A DNA stretch of 13,246 nt from Candidatus Izemoplasmatales bacterium (GCA_041649275.1 JBAZNL010000026.1:1-13246); one strand, 5' to 3'; numbered from the stretch's first letter, positions 1 to 8,885 are shown. A program made the numbers and translations. The notes: a model not told the origin generated them from the letters alone.

Positions 1-1706
<1,706 letters not shown>

Positions 1707-1718
1707 GGAATCGAACGC

Positions 1719-1756
1719 ACCGCGACCCCCAGGGGCCGCGGTTTTTCCTTTTTTCG
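1719..1756 (+). terminator. Rho-independent terminator of htpG
   Basis: Eleven-position stem (1719-1729 with 1732-1742, one A/C mismatch, tight CA-containing loop), followed by TTTTTCCTTTTTT. It starts 13 bases after the htpG stop codon. Confidence 0.85.
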
Positions 1757-1766
1757 AGAGAAGCGC

Positions 1767-1796
1767 GTGACGGCGGCCGCCCGGATGCGGTATAAT
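1767..1796 (+). promoter_or_regulatory. Sigma-A-like promoter of the amidohydrolase gene
   Basis: GTGACG at 1767-1772 (4 of 6 matches to TTGACA), an 18-base spacer, and a perfect TATAAT at 1791-1796. The predicted transcript start near 1803 gives a leader of about 30 bases to the ATG at 1833. This argues against the in-frame GTG at 1767, which lies in the -35 element. Confidence 0.7.
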
Positions 1797-1832
1797 GACG
1801 TCGAGCATCGATCCGGGAAAGCGGGGGATCCC

Positions 1833-3407
1833 ATGTCCGACCTCTACGAAAACGCCCGTTTCTTCACCGGCGAAGGGTTCGCCGAAGCCGTCCTCGTCGA
1901 GGACGGACGTTTCGCGTTCGTCGGCTCCGGAACCGAAGCGCGCACCCGTCACCGCGGGGGCGCGGCGGTCGACCTCGGCGGCGCCCTCGTCGTCCCCGGC
2001 TTCAACGACAGCCACATGCACCTCTACGGGATGGCACTGATGAACGAACGGCCGGGCCTTCAGGGCGTGCGATCGGTTTCGGAACTGCAGGAGCGCCTTC
2101 GCGCGCATCTCGCGTCGCCCCGCTTCACGGGCGGATTCCTGCTCGCCCGCGGCTTCGACCAGAACCGGTTCGACGTCGTCCGCTTTCCGACGCGGGCCGA
2201 CCTGGACGCGGTCGACGACCGGATCCCGATCGTCGTCACGCGCGTCTGCGGCCACGTCGCCGTCCTCAACACTCCCGCCCTGAAACGATCGGGGATCGAC
2301 GCATCGACGCGTGTCGACGGCGGTTCGATCGACTTCGCGGACGGGATCCTCGCGGAGAAGGCGCTCGACCTCGTCTTTTCGAACCGGCTTCCGACGACGA
2401 AGGCGGAGGTGCGGCGGCTTCTGCTTGCGGGGATGCGCCTTCTGAACCGCGACGGGATCACGACGGTCCAGACGGACGACCTTTCGCACGCCTTCCCGGG
2501 AGACTACGAACGCATGATCGAAGTCTACCGCGAACTGGCGGAGGAAGGCCTCCTCACGGTCCGGATCCGCGCGCAGAGCCATCTGCCGACGCTTGCGATG
2601 CTCGCGGACTACATCGCGAAGGGGTATCCGAACCGGCGCTACGGGGACTTCCTGAAGATGGGTCCGCTCAAGCTCCTGCTCGACGGGAGCCTCGGCGCCC
2701 GCACGGCGGCGATGTCCGCACCGTACGCCGACGATTCCGGGACGTCGGGCATCCTCACCTATTCCGACGAGGAGCTTCATGAACTCGTGGCGACGGCGCA
2801 TCGCGCCGGCATGTCGGTCGCGATGCACGCGATCGGCGACCGGGCGATGACGCAGGCGCTCGACGTCTACGAACGGGTCCTCGGCGAACTGCCCCGTCCC
2901 GACCACCGGCATGCGCTGATCCATTGCCAGATCACGACCGACGCGATCCTCGCCCGGATGGCGCGCCTCGACGTGTACGCGGCCGTCCAGCCGATCTTCA
3001 TCGACGCCGACATGGCCGTCGTCGAAGCCCGCGTCGGCGCCGCGAAGGCGGTGAAAAGCTACGCCTGGAAGACGATGCAAGACCTTGGGATCAACGTCGC
3101 CTTCGGCACCGACGCGCCCGTCGAGGACGCGAACCCCTTCGAGAACCTGCGCGCCGCCGTCCGCCGCACGGATCGGGCGGGCCGGCTTTACCGCCCGGAC
3201 CAGAAGATGCCGGTCGCGGACGCGATCCGCGCCTATACCGTCGCATCCGCGCGCCAGACCCGGGACGAACGCGAACTGGGATCGATCGCGACGGGGATGC
3301 GGGCGGACTTCGCCGTGCTCCCGCCGGACGCGTTCGAACGGATCGAAGGCGGTGGGAAACTGCCGGCGGTCCGAATGACTTTCGTCGGAGGAAAACGCGT
3401 TTTCTGA
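1833..3407 (+). CDS. YtcJ-type metal-dependent amidohydrolase (Amidohydro_3 family)
   Basis: Cytosolic hydrolase of the amidohydrolase superfamily, in the YtcJ / N-substituted formamide deformylase / exoenzyme-regulatory-protein-like group; the substrate cannot be read from sequence. The 524-residue length is typical. Metal-site residues are all visible: HMH (His61, His63) after the first beta-sandwich segment, Lys280 in GPLKLLLDGS, His332 in MHAIGDRA, His364 in ALIHCQ, and Asp427 in FGTDAPVED. The C-terminal segment ending GMRADFAVL...VGGKRVF closes the small beta-sandwich domain. The ATG at 1833 was chosen because a GGGGG purine run sits six bases upstream and because a promoter with TATAAT at 1791-1796 overlaps the upstream in-frame extension. 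The gene is a single transcription unit flanked by terminators. Related enzymes act on amides, formamides or cyclic ureas; which applies here is unknown. Confidence 0.92.
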   Translation: MSDLYENARFFTGEGFAEAVLVEDGRFAFVGSGTEARTRHRGGAAVDLGGALVVPGFNDSHMHLYGMALMNERPGLQGVRSVSELQERLRAHLASPRFTGGFLLARGFDQNRFDVVRFPTRADLDAVDDRIPIVVTRVCGHVAVLNTPALKRSGIDASTRVDGGSIDFADGILAEKALDLVFSNRLPTTKAEVRRLLLAGMRLLNRDGITTVQTDDLSHAFPGDYERMIEVYRELAEEGLLTVRIRAQSHLPTLAMLADYIAKGYPNRRYGDFLKMGPLKLLLDGSLGARTAAMSAPYADDSGTSGILTYSDEELHELVATAHRAGMSVAMHAIGDRAMTQALDVYERVLGELPRPDHRHALIHCQITTDAILARMARLDVYAAVQPIFIDADMAVVEARVGAAKAVKSYAWKTMQDLGINVAFGTDAPVEDANPFENLRAAVRRTDRAGRLYRPDQKMPVADAIRAYTVASARQTRDERELGSIATGMRADFAVLPPDAFERIEGGGKLPAVRMTFVGGKRVF

Positions 3408-3415
3408 TTGAAATC

Positions 3416-3442
3416 GGGTCGACGTCGACGTCGGCCTTTTTC
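3416..3442 (+). terminator. Terminator of the amidohydrolase gene
   Basis: Eight-pair stem GGTCGACG / CGTCGGCC (3417-3424 with 3429-3436, one T-G wobble), loop TCGA, then TTTTTC. It begins 9 bases after the stop codon. Confidence 0.85.
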
Positions 3443-3460
3443 TTACGTCGGATTCATCGC

Positions 3461-3487
3461 AAGAAAAAGACCGCCGGTGGGGCGGTC
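3461..3487 (-). terminator. Terminator of the membrane-HAD fusion gene
   Basis: Read on the minus strand: stem GACCGCC / GGCGGTC (perfect seven pairs, 3487-3481 with 3475-3469), loop CCACC, then TTTTTCTT. It faces the plus-strand terminator at 3416-3442, so the two convergent genes each have their own stop signal. Confidence 0.88.
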
Positions 3488-3522
3488 GTCGTCTTTGTCG
3501 ATGCTGGAGTTTCTGCTTTTCG

Positions 3523-4941
3523 TCAATCGTGGGAATGCTTCCGCCACGCCGCCCGGTGCAGGCGGTCGAGGGAAGGCATCCGGCGGATGCGGTCGATCAC
3601 GCGCAGGATCTGGTCGGGGTCGTTTCCGGGAATCACCAGGTCGGCGACCGCGCGGGCTTCGGGATCGGCGCTCTCGAGCGCGATCGCGTAGTCGGCGATC
3701 TGCATCATCGGGACGTCGAAGGCCTTTCCGCCGACGGCGACCACGTTCTGTTTCCCGAACGAGGTGACGAGGTGGCAGACCGCCTGTTCCTTGGAGGCGG
3801 AGATGCCGTTGATCTTGAGGAACCAGTATCCCTCGACGTCGTCGAAGGGGTAGACGTTCATCACCACGTCGCCGCCGAACGCCTGGGTGCGGATGTGGTC
3901 GGCGATCGCGCGGACGGTCTGTTCCGTGTCGATCAGGATGAAGAACACGACCTTCGCGTCGGCAGCCGGCCTCCCCTTCACGTGGTTCTTGAAGAAATCG
4001 AACTTGCGGTCGTCGTAGAACCGCTTCTCGGCGGGATTGGCGAAGCCGCCGTGGTAGATCGCGAGGAGGTCGTCGACGATCGCGTAGGCGAAGCACTCGC
4101 GCCCGATCGAATCGAGGTAGGCCTCGATGCCGTCGCGCGCGGCGGGAAGAAGCGCCTTGACTTCGGAATAGGTCTTCGTCCGGGCGTCGTAGACGACGGT
4201 CCCGTTCATGAGGATGAGCGGCATCCGGAAGTCGATGCCCTGAAACAGGGAGAAGAGCGAGGCAGGCGTCCGCGTGGTCGCGATCGTGACGTCGACGCCT
4301 TCACGGAGCAGATGCTTCAGCTTGTACTTCGAGAACGAGTCGAGCTGGCCCTGCGGGTTCAGGATCGCGCCGTCGAGGCCGCAGACGAACAGAAGGTCGT
4401 GGTTGACGCGGCGGCGGGAGAAGGAGATCGAGTCGATCAGGAATGCGAGCATCGATCCGATGATCGTCGAACCGATGCGGTTGACGGCGAACTCGAACGG
4501 CGGAAGTCCCATGTTGCGGGTGCTGACGGTGACCGAGAGGTAGGTCAGGACGACGACGAACGTGGCGAGCGTCTGCTTGGTCACGACGGTGAACTGGATC
4601 AGGGGGACGACGGCGAGGGTGACCACGAGATAGAACACGGCGAGGTTGGCGCCTTCGCCGATCGCGGCGGTGACGGGTGCGGCGCAGAATCCCTCGTAGA
4701 GGAGGACGATCGCGAGGCCGTAGAAGCCGCCGATGACGGAACCGACGGAACGGATCCGCGCCTGGCGGAAGCTCGCGTCATGGTCGCTTTGGACCGAATA
4801 GGCGGCGGCGATGCCGGCGAAGAACGGCGAGAACCACGTCGCCGCGAAGTCCTTGTCGATGAGGACGAGGACGAGGTTGACCAGGAGGCAGGCGGCGATC
4901 GCCGCGGCCGTCTTGATGTTTCTGAGACCGATGTGAAGCAT
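3523..4941 (-). CDS. FUSC/ArAE-type membrane domain fused to a degenerate HAD (Cof-type) phosphatase-like domain
   Basis: The 472-residue protein has two parts. Residues 1-175 are hydrophobic, with about six membrane segments (near 10-29, 34-50, 64-82, 98-118, 121-140, 155-172) and the closing NRIGSTIIGS...FLID pattern of the aromatic acid exporter/FUSC family. Residues 182-460 follow the HAD superfamily IIB (Cof/YidA-like) layout: motif I region LLFVCGLDGAILN, motif II IATTRTP, cap-type PLILMNGTVVYD, motif III lysine in SASKEQAV (Lys384), and motif IV region VVAVGGKAFDVPMM. Two catalytic positions differ from the family: the nucleophile Asp of DxDGT is Gly188, and GDxxND reads G-G-K-A-F-D, losing the magnesium-binding Asp and the Asn. 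Asp190 and Lys384 remain. The soluble part should be cytosolic if the N-terminus is cytosolic. Start ATG at 4941 has AAGGGG about ten bases upstream. Function unknown: I infer a membrane-tethered, probably non-catalytic sensor or binding module. Confidence 0.85.
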   Translation of the reverse strand: MLHIGLRNIKTAAAIAACLLVNLVLVLIDKDFAATWFSPFFAGIAAAYSVQSDHDASFRQARIRSVGSVIGGFYGLAIVLLYEGFCAAPVTAAIGEGANLAVFYLVVTLAVVPLIQFTVVTKQTLATFVVVLTYLSVTVSTRNMGLPPFEFAVNRIGSTIIGSMLAFLIDSISFSRRRVNHDLLFVCGLDGAILNPQGQLDSFSKYKLKHLLREGVDVTIATTRTPASLFSLFQGIDFRMPLILMNGTVVYDARTKTYSEVKALLPAARDGIEAYLDSIGRECFAYAIVDDLLAIYHGGFANPAEKRFYDDRKFDFFKNHVKGRPAADAKVVFFILIDTEQTVRAIADHIRTQAFGGDVVMNVYPFDDVEGYWFLKINGISASKEQAVCHLVTSFGKQNVVAVGGKAFDVPMMQIADYAIALESADPEARAVADLVIPGNDPDQILRVIDRIRRMPSLDRLHRAAWRKHSHD

Positions 4942-4997
4942 GGATTCTATCCCCTTTGATTCAAGCCGTGAACGCCCTCCGCGGACTTGCTGTAACG

Positions 4998-5026
4998 ATT
5001 ATACAACGAACCCGTGCGCGCGTAAA
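4998..5026 (-). promoter_or_regulatory. Promoter of the membrane-HAD fusion gene
   Basis: On the minus strand TTTACG (5026-5021, 4 of 6 to TTGACA), 17-base spacer, perfect TATAAT (5003-4998). The expected leader is about 50 bases to the ATG at 4941. Confidence 0.7.
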
Positions 5027-5088
5027 GCGAAATCGATGCGGTCTCGATCGGAGCGTGCGCGATCGTTGCAACTTCCCGGGGACCCCAT

Positions 5089-5142
5089 GAAAAAACGCGT
5101 CGAAACCTTCGTCGTTCGGCACCGCCGGAGGTCGGGACGCGT
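5089..5142 (-). terminator. Probable terminator of the SGNH hydrolase gene
   Basis: On the minus strand a long composite hairpin: ACGCGTC (5142-5136) pairs with GACGCGT (5101-5095), with inner ACCT/AGGT and CGGC/GCCG pairings, then TTTTTT. It starts four bases after the stop codon. The large internal loops make it less classical than the other terminators here. Confidence 0.65.
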
Positions 5143-5145
5143 ACT

Positions 5146-6189
5146 TCATTCCGCTTCCCGAAAAGGTCGGCGAAGGATGTTTTCGAGATGGTCGAAGAGA
5201 CGATCGGCGATCTGCTGCATGCCATGGATGGAGGGATGGACTTCGTCCGCCGAGAGGAGCGACATGTCGCCGAGCAGGTCCGTTCCGTCGGCGTAGTGCA
5301 CGTTCGGGTCATTGCGCTCGGCGACGATCGCAGGCAACAGGCGGCGCCAACGGGCGGCTTCGACTCCCTGATGGAAGTCGTTGCCGGAGAAAAACGGCGA
5401 GATGACCACGATCGGCTTCCGAGGATTGCGCCCGGCGATTTCGGACAGGGTACGCCGCACCCGTTCGCGGATCAGGGATTCGTCCCAGTCGAGCACGTTG
5501 ATGCCGAGTTCGAGGACGGCCATATCCCATGCGCCGGCTTCTCCGAGAGCGGCGATGTAGTCGACCATCTCCGGCTCCATGCGGCAGCTGCCCGCCATGC
5601 CGAGATTGCGCAGATCCATCCCGAGCCGGTGGGCGACGACCGATGGCCACGCGTAGGAGATCGACAGGGCGTTGGATCCGTGGGTGATGGAGGAACCGTA
5701 CGTCAAAAGGGTTCGGGACGGCAGCTGGCGCTTTGCCGGCGGAACGACGTCGCCTTCGACGTCGAGGATGCGGATGTCGCCCCGTTCGAGGATCACGCGG
5801 ACGACATCGGGATTCCACTCCGATCCCGCCCGTTTCGAGACGTCCCGCAGGACATCGACGTTGGCCGGTCGGGAGAAGACGAACTCGGTCGGCTGAACGG
5901 GGATGTGGCTGTTCATCTCATGCCCGTCCCATCCGGCCTGCACGCCGCCGTAGAACGTATGGAGGGTGGTCAGGAACCGGGGGTCGGAGAGCGACTGAAG
6001 GGTGATCTTCGCCTGCCCGCTATGGATGACGAACCGCAGTTCGACGCCGATGGCGTTTCTGGCCATGGATCGACCCATGTCGGTCTCCAGCGCGTCGTAG
6101 ACGTGCCGGGGGACCCTGAGCCAGGTGATGCCCCGATCGTGATGTTCGATGTGACCGATGTTGTGGATGTCGATGTTCCTGTATTCCAT
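5146..6189 (-). CDS. SGNH/GDSL-family hydrolase (esterase), two-domain, cytosolic
   Basis: A 347-residue serine hydrolase without signal peptide. Residues 1-150 form a beta-rich N-terminal domain; residues 158-340 are the SGNH fold. Block I is YGSSITHG, with the predicted nucleophile Ser167 (GSS rather than the usual GDS). Block II is NLGMAGSCRMEPE, with glycine 197 or 200 for the oxyanion hole. Block III is LELGIN (Gly229, Asn231). Block V is ADEVHPS, with the Asp315-His318 pair completing the triad. The LELGIN and GSSITHG pattern resembles the Lipase_GDSL_3 group, where a small N-terminal domain precedes the hydrolase; members act on sugar esters or lipids, but the substrate here is unknown. 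Start ATG at 6189 is preceded by GAGGAG nine bases upstream. It lies downstream of recU on the same strand but is separated by a terminator and has its own promoter candidate. Confidence 0.87.
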   Translation of the reverse strand: MEYRNIDIHNIGHIEHHDRGITWLRVPRHVYDALETDMGRSMARNAIGVELRFVIHSGQAKITLQSLSDPRFLTTLHTFYGGVQAGWDGHEMNSHIPVQPTEFVFSRPANVDVLRDVSKRAGSEWNPDVVRVILERGDIRILDVEGDVVPPAKRQLPSRTLLTYGSSITHGSNALSISYAWPSVVAHRLGMDLRNLGMAGSCRMEPEMVDYIAALGEAGAWDMAVLELGINVLDWDESLIRERVRRTLSEIAGRNPRKPIVVISPFFSGNDFHQGVEAARWRRLLPAIVAERNDPNVHYADGTDLLGDMSLLSADEVHPSIHGMQQIADRLFDHLENILRRPFREAE

Positions 6190-6306
6190 CGCGAGCGACT
6201 CCTCATGGAGAATGTGGCTTCATGGCATAGGGCGAAAATCCGATTGGCGGTCCGTCGTTTCCGCAACGCGTCCCCATGAACGCATCGGATCCTAGCGCCT
6301 TGATCC

Positions 6307-6336
6307 ATCATAGCACAAGTCGGGCTCCGAAAGCAA
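6307..6336 (-). promoter_or_regulatory. Promoter candidate for the SGNH hydrolase gene
   Basis: On the minus strand TTGCTT (6336-6331), 18-base spacer, TATGAT (6312-6307), the latter preceded by TGC to give an extended -10. The leader to the ATG at 6189 would be about 110 bases. Confidence 0.5.
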
Positions 6337-6370
6337 CGCTCCGCCGTCAATCCGACCGGTCGGTCGAGAC

Positions 6371-6396
6371 GAAAAAGAATATCCTGACGGATATTC
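6371..6396 (-). terminator. Terminator of recU
   Basis: On the minus strand a perfect eight-pair stem GAATATCC / GGATATTC (6396-6389 with 6384-6377), loop GTCA, then TTTTTC. It starts 12 bases after the recU stop codon. Confidence 0.9.
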
Positions 6397-6408
6397 CTTC
6401 GTTTCGGT

Positions 6409-6993
6409 TCATTCGGCCGGTTTCGGGAAGTAGTATTCATCCACGACCCTGAGGTAGTCGAGCCGCTTGACGTATCCTTCCGGGATCTGCCGTCCCAGTT
6501 TCTCGAAATCCTCGAGCGCGATCGACCGGCGACCTTCCTCGCCGCGCTTCCAGAACGCCGTGACGTACTCGGCGTCGAGCAGGAAGACCTTTCCGAGGAG
6601 GGTGAACTGCACGATGATGAAGCCGATGCCGCCGTGGCGGCGGATGCTCTCGAGGTGCTTCACCTGGTGTTCGTGCATGTTCTTGAGCGGAAACGCCGTC
6701 TTGGTCCGTGTCTCCTTTGCCTCGAAGTCGATGTAGCGGCCGCGGTAGATGCCGTTGTAGTCGGTGGTCGAGGGAATCTTGTAGTACGCCTCGGAGATCC
6801 GGGCGGCGCTCCGGCGCTCGTAGTCCACCTTGACGACCTGGATCGGGATCGGCTTCTTGTAGATGTGGGCGACGTCGTTTGCGACGTAATATTCGTTCGT
6901 CTGGTTGATCGCTTCCTCGAGGTCCATACCGCGGTTGGCGACCGACACGGTCGTCTTCTGCGGCGTCGCCTTCTTGATCGGGTAGTTCACCAT
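6409..6993 (-). CDS. recU: Holliday junction resolvase RecU
   Basis: Homodimeric structure-specific endonuclease that resolves four-way junctions during recombination and works with RuvAB in Bacillota and Mollicutes. The 194-residue product matches the usual RecU length (about 200). The PD-(D/E)XK active-site signature STTDYNGIYRGRYIDFEAKET is intact: Asp78, Glu91 and Lys93 are the expected metal and catalytic residues. The family's N-terminal NRGM...LEEAINQTNEYY and YERRSAARISEAY blocks and the FPLKNMHEHQ segment are also present. Three starts lie close together (GTG 7002, ATG 6999, ATG 6993); MVNYP at 6993 aligns with the usual RecU N-terminus (MxxYP), so I chose it, though ATG 6999 has the better spaced AGGG. 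Unlike the Bacillus subtilis arrangement, no penicillin-binding protein gene follows; recU is alone and divergent from the RNase J gene. Confidence 0.94.
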   Translation of the reverse strand: MVNYPIKKATPQKTTVSVANRGMDLEEAINQTNEYYVANDVAHIYKKPIPIQVVKVDYERRSAARISEAYYKIPSTTDYNGIYRGRYIDFEAKETRTKTAFPLKNMHEHQVKHLESIRRHGGIGFIIVQFTLLGKVFLLDAEYVTAFWKRGEEGRRSIALEDFEKLGRQIPEGYVKRLDYLRVVDEYYFPKPAE

Positions 6994-7010
6994 GGGCATC
7001 ACCGATCCCT

Positions 7011-7019
7011 ATTCTACCA
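7011..7019 (-). promoter_or_regulatory. recU: Extended -10 promoter candidate for recU
   Basis: On the minus strand TGGTAGAAT: a TAGAAT hexamer (7016-7011) with an upstream TG. No good -35 element is seen. A start near 7004 would leave only 5-11 bases before the recU ATG codons, so the true promoter may instead lie further upstream. Confidence 0.35.
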
Positions 7020-7096
7020 CATTCCTTCGGGTTTTCGACCCGTGCTCCTTGAAAGAGCGGACGGTTTCCCGAACCGATCGTGAAAAAACGACTTTT

Positions 7097-7119
7097 CCGT
7101 TTTCAAAACGGCCGTTTTG
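7097..7119. repeat. Overlapping palindromes in the RNase J promoter, possible operator
   Basis: Three copies of one heptamer in alternating orientation: CCGTTTT (7097-7103), AAAACGG (7105-7111), CCGTTTT (7112-7118). The last two form the perfect 16-base palindrome CAAAACGGCCGTTTTG at 7104-7119, which lies between the -35 and -10 elements. A repressor site is the natural reading; no regulator gene is adjacent to name it. Confidence 0.5.
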
Positions 7120-7128
7120 GCGTATAAT
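7100..7128 (+). promoter_or_regulatory. Promoter of the RNase J gene
   Basis: TTTTCA (7100-7105, 4 of 6 to TTGACA), 17-base spacer, perfect TATAAT (7123-7128). The leader to the ATG at 7172 is about 37 bases. Confidence 0.65.
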
Positions 7129-7171
7129 AATCCCATCGGACCAACCGCATCGCATCATGAAAGGAGACACC

Positions 7172-8866
7172 ATGAGCCAGATCAAGTTCTATGCGCTGGG
7201 CGGTCTCGGGGAAAACGGCAAGAATCTCTATTGCGTCGAGGTGGACCGGCGGATCGCCGTCCTGGACGCGGGTCTCAAGCACCCGTCCGGCGACCTCCTC
7301 GGCATCGACGCGATCGTGCCGGACATCAGCTATCTGGAATCCCGCAAAAAAGACATCGTCGGCGTCTTTCTCTCCCACGCCCACGACAAGGCCATCGGCG
7401 CGCTGCCGATGCTGCTTAGGCAGATCCCGGCGCCCGTCTACGGAACCAGCTTCACGATCGCGGTCGTGAAGGACATGCTGAAGGAGAACAGGCTGAACCC
7501 CGAAGACTATGCGTTCCACGTCGTCGATCGCGACCAATCGATCGACTTTCCGTCGTTTTCGATCCAATTTCATTCCACCACGCACGCGGTGCCGGAATCT
7601 TCCGGGATCGCCGTTTCGACATCCGACGGCGTCATCGTGTACGCCACCGACTTCACCTTCGATCAGAACGTCGGCGCCTTCTACCAGACCGACTTCGCGA
7701 AGCTCTCGAAGTATGGCGAGCAGGGCGTCCTCGCCCTCCTCTGCGAATCCTCGGGTGCCCTCACCGTCGGCCACTCGACTTCCGACATCAATCTGATCCG
7801 GACGATCCGCGACACCCTCAAGGTCGCCGCGGGGCGGACCGTCGTGGCGATGTACTCGACCGAGATCGCCCACATCCAGCGCGTCATCGACGAGGCCTTG
7901 AAGATCGGCAAGAACATCTCGATCATCGGCCGCAAGGCGCAGCGGATGGTCGACATCGGCGAGACGATGGGCTACATCCGGATTCCCAAGGATCGCCTCG
8001 TCAATCTGAAGTACCTCGACGAAGAGAACGAGAACGACCTGCCCGACGTCGTCTTTCTCGTCACCGGCGAGCGCCACGAGCCGTTCTACATGCTGCAGCG
8101 GATGACGAAGGGGTTCGACCGACTGCTCCATCTGAACGCCAAGGACACCGTCCTGATGCTCTGTCCGCCGATCGTCGGCACCGAGAAGATCGCGGCGAAG
8201 ACCTACGACGCGATCTACCGCCTCGGTGCGAAGCTCGTCAAGGTCGACAAGAAGGTCCTGCCGCCGTCGCACGCCTCGACGGAGGACATCAAGCTCCTCT
8301 ACACCCTCCTCAAGCCGAAATATGTGATCCCGATCAACGGCGAATACCGCTATCTCCAGGCCCAGGCCGACCTTGCGGTCGAATACGGCTTTCCCGCCGA
8401 GAACGTCCCCGTCATCGACAACGGCGAGGTCGTCACCTTCGAGGGCGGCGTCCTCGAACTGAAGCACGACACCGTCATGAACGGCTCGATCATGGTCGAC
8501 GGTTCGTTCGACGCCGACGTGAACGACGCCGTCGTCAAGGAACGCGAGTTCCTCTCGCAGGACGGTTTCCTCCTGATCATCGCCAACATCGACGCACGCG
8601 AACGTCTGATGCTGAACAAGCCGGAGATCGTTTCCCGCGGCTTCATGTACATGAAGGACAACGAAGAGGTCATCAAGCAGATCGAGACGATCTACCAGAA
8701 CATCACCGCCAAGCAGTTCGCCGCCAAGTACATCGACTGGCGCGTGTACAAGGAATCGATCCGCGACCAGGTCGCCGACTATCTCTACAAGGAGACGAAG
8801 CGCAAGCCGGTCGTGATTCCCCTCATCATCGACACCCAGAGCGACAAGATCTGCAAGGTCCTCTGA
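7172..8866 (+). CDS. rnjB: RNase J paralogue with degenerate active site (RNase J2-like)
   Basis: Metallo-beta-lactamase/beta-CASP ribonuclease family member, 564 residues (RNase J1 and J2 are about 555). RNase J enzymes cut and trim mRNA 5' ends in the cytosol, often as a J1/J2 complex. The order is a beta-lactamase core, a beta-CASP insertion (about 200-350), core continuation, and the RNase J C-terminal domain (about 440-564, with NGSIMVDG and LMLNKPEIVSRGF). The metal-binding motif HxHxDH reads HAHDKA: His69 and His71 remain, but Asp is Lys73 and His is Ala74. His138 and Asp160 are kept; the late PVHGEYR motif reads PINGEYR (His to Asn389); DSTN is ESSG and TGSQGEP is TGERHEP. This pattern fits a J2-type partner with little or no nuclease activity of its own, an inference. 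Start: ATG 7172 has AAAGGAGA five bases upstream. Single gene between its promoter and a terminator. Confidence 0.9.
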   Translation: MSQIKFYALGGLGENGKNLYCVEVDRRIAVLDAGLKHPSGDLLGIDAIVPDISYLESRKKDIVGVFLSHAHDKAIGALPMLLRQIPAPVYGTSFTIAVVKDMLKENRLNPEDYAFHVVDRDQSIDFPSFSIQFHSTTHAVPESSGIAVSTSDGVIVYATDFTFDQNVGAFYQTDFAKLSKYGEQGVLALLCESSGALTVGHSTSDINLIRTIRDTLKVAAGRTVVAMYSTEIAHIQRVIDEALKIGKNISIIGRKAQRMVDIGETMGYIRIPKDRLVNLKYLDEENENDLPDVVFLVTGERHEPFYMLQRMTKGFDRLLHLNAKDTVLMLCPPIVGTEKIAAKTYDAIYRLGAKLVKVDKKVLPPSHASTEDIKLLYTLLKPKYVIPINGEYRYLQAQADLAVEYGFPAENVPVIDNGEVVTFEGGVLELKHDTVMNGSIMVDGSFDADVNDAVVKEREFLSQDGFLLIIANIDARERLMLNKPEIVSRGFMYMKDNEEVIKQIETIYQNITAKQFAAKYIDWRVYKESIRDQVADYLYKETKRKPVVIPLIIDTQSDKICKVL

Positions 8867-8885
8867 TCCGTCCCGAAACCGAATC

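Noticed and set aside
1767..1832. N-terminal extension of the amidohydrolase from GTG 1767
   Set aside because: It covers the -35 and -10 elements of the promoter and has no conserved content; ATG 1833 has a ribosome site and the normal YtcJ-type N-terminus.
3419..3433. CGACGTCGACGTCG palindrome as a possible operator
   Set aside because: It is explained as the stem-loop of the amidohydrolase terminator, followed directly by TTTTTC.
3523..4941. Two separate genes (membrane protein and HAD phosphatase) merged by a sequencing error
   Set aside because: One continuous frame, one ribosome site and promoter, and no internal start with a ribosome site near the domain junction at residue 180; the short linker SRRRVNH joins the last helix directly to the HAD strand.
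5089..5296. Small plus-strand frame starting MKKRVETF
   Set aside because: The lysines come from the poly-A of the minus-strand terminator, the frame runs antisense into the SGNH hydrolase gene, and there is no convincing ribosome site.
6352..6363. CCGACCGGTCGG 12-base palindrome upstream of the SGNH hydrolase promoter
   Set aside because: Short self-complementary runs are common in GC-rich DNA; it lies about 15 bases upstream of the -35 candidate and could be an activator or repressor site, but nothing else supports it.
6992..7171. N-terminal extension of the RNase J protein from 6992
   Set aside because: It would run over the promoter and overlap recU; ATG 7172 has a strong AAAGGAGA and gives the usual MSQIKFYALGGLGENGKN start.
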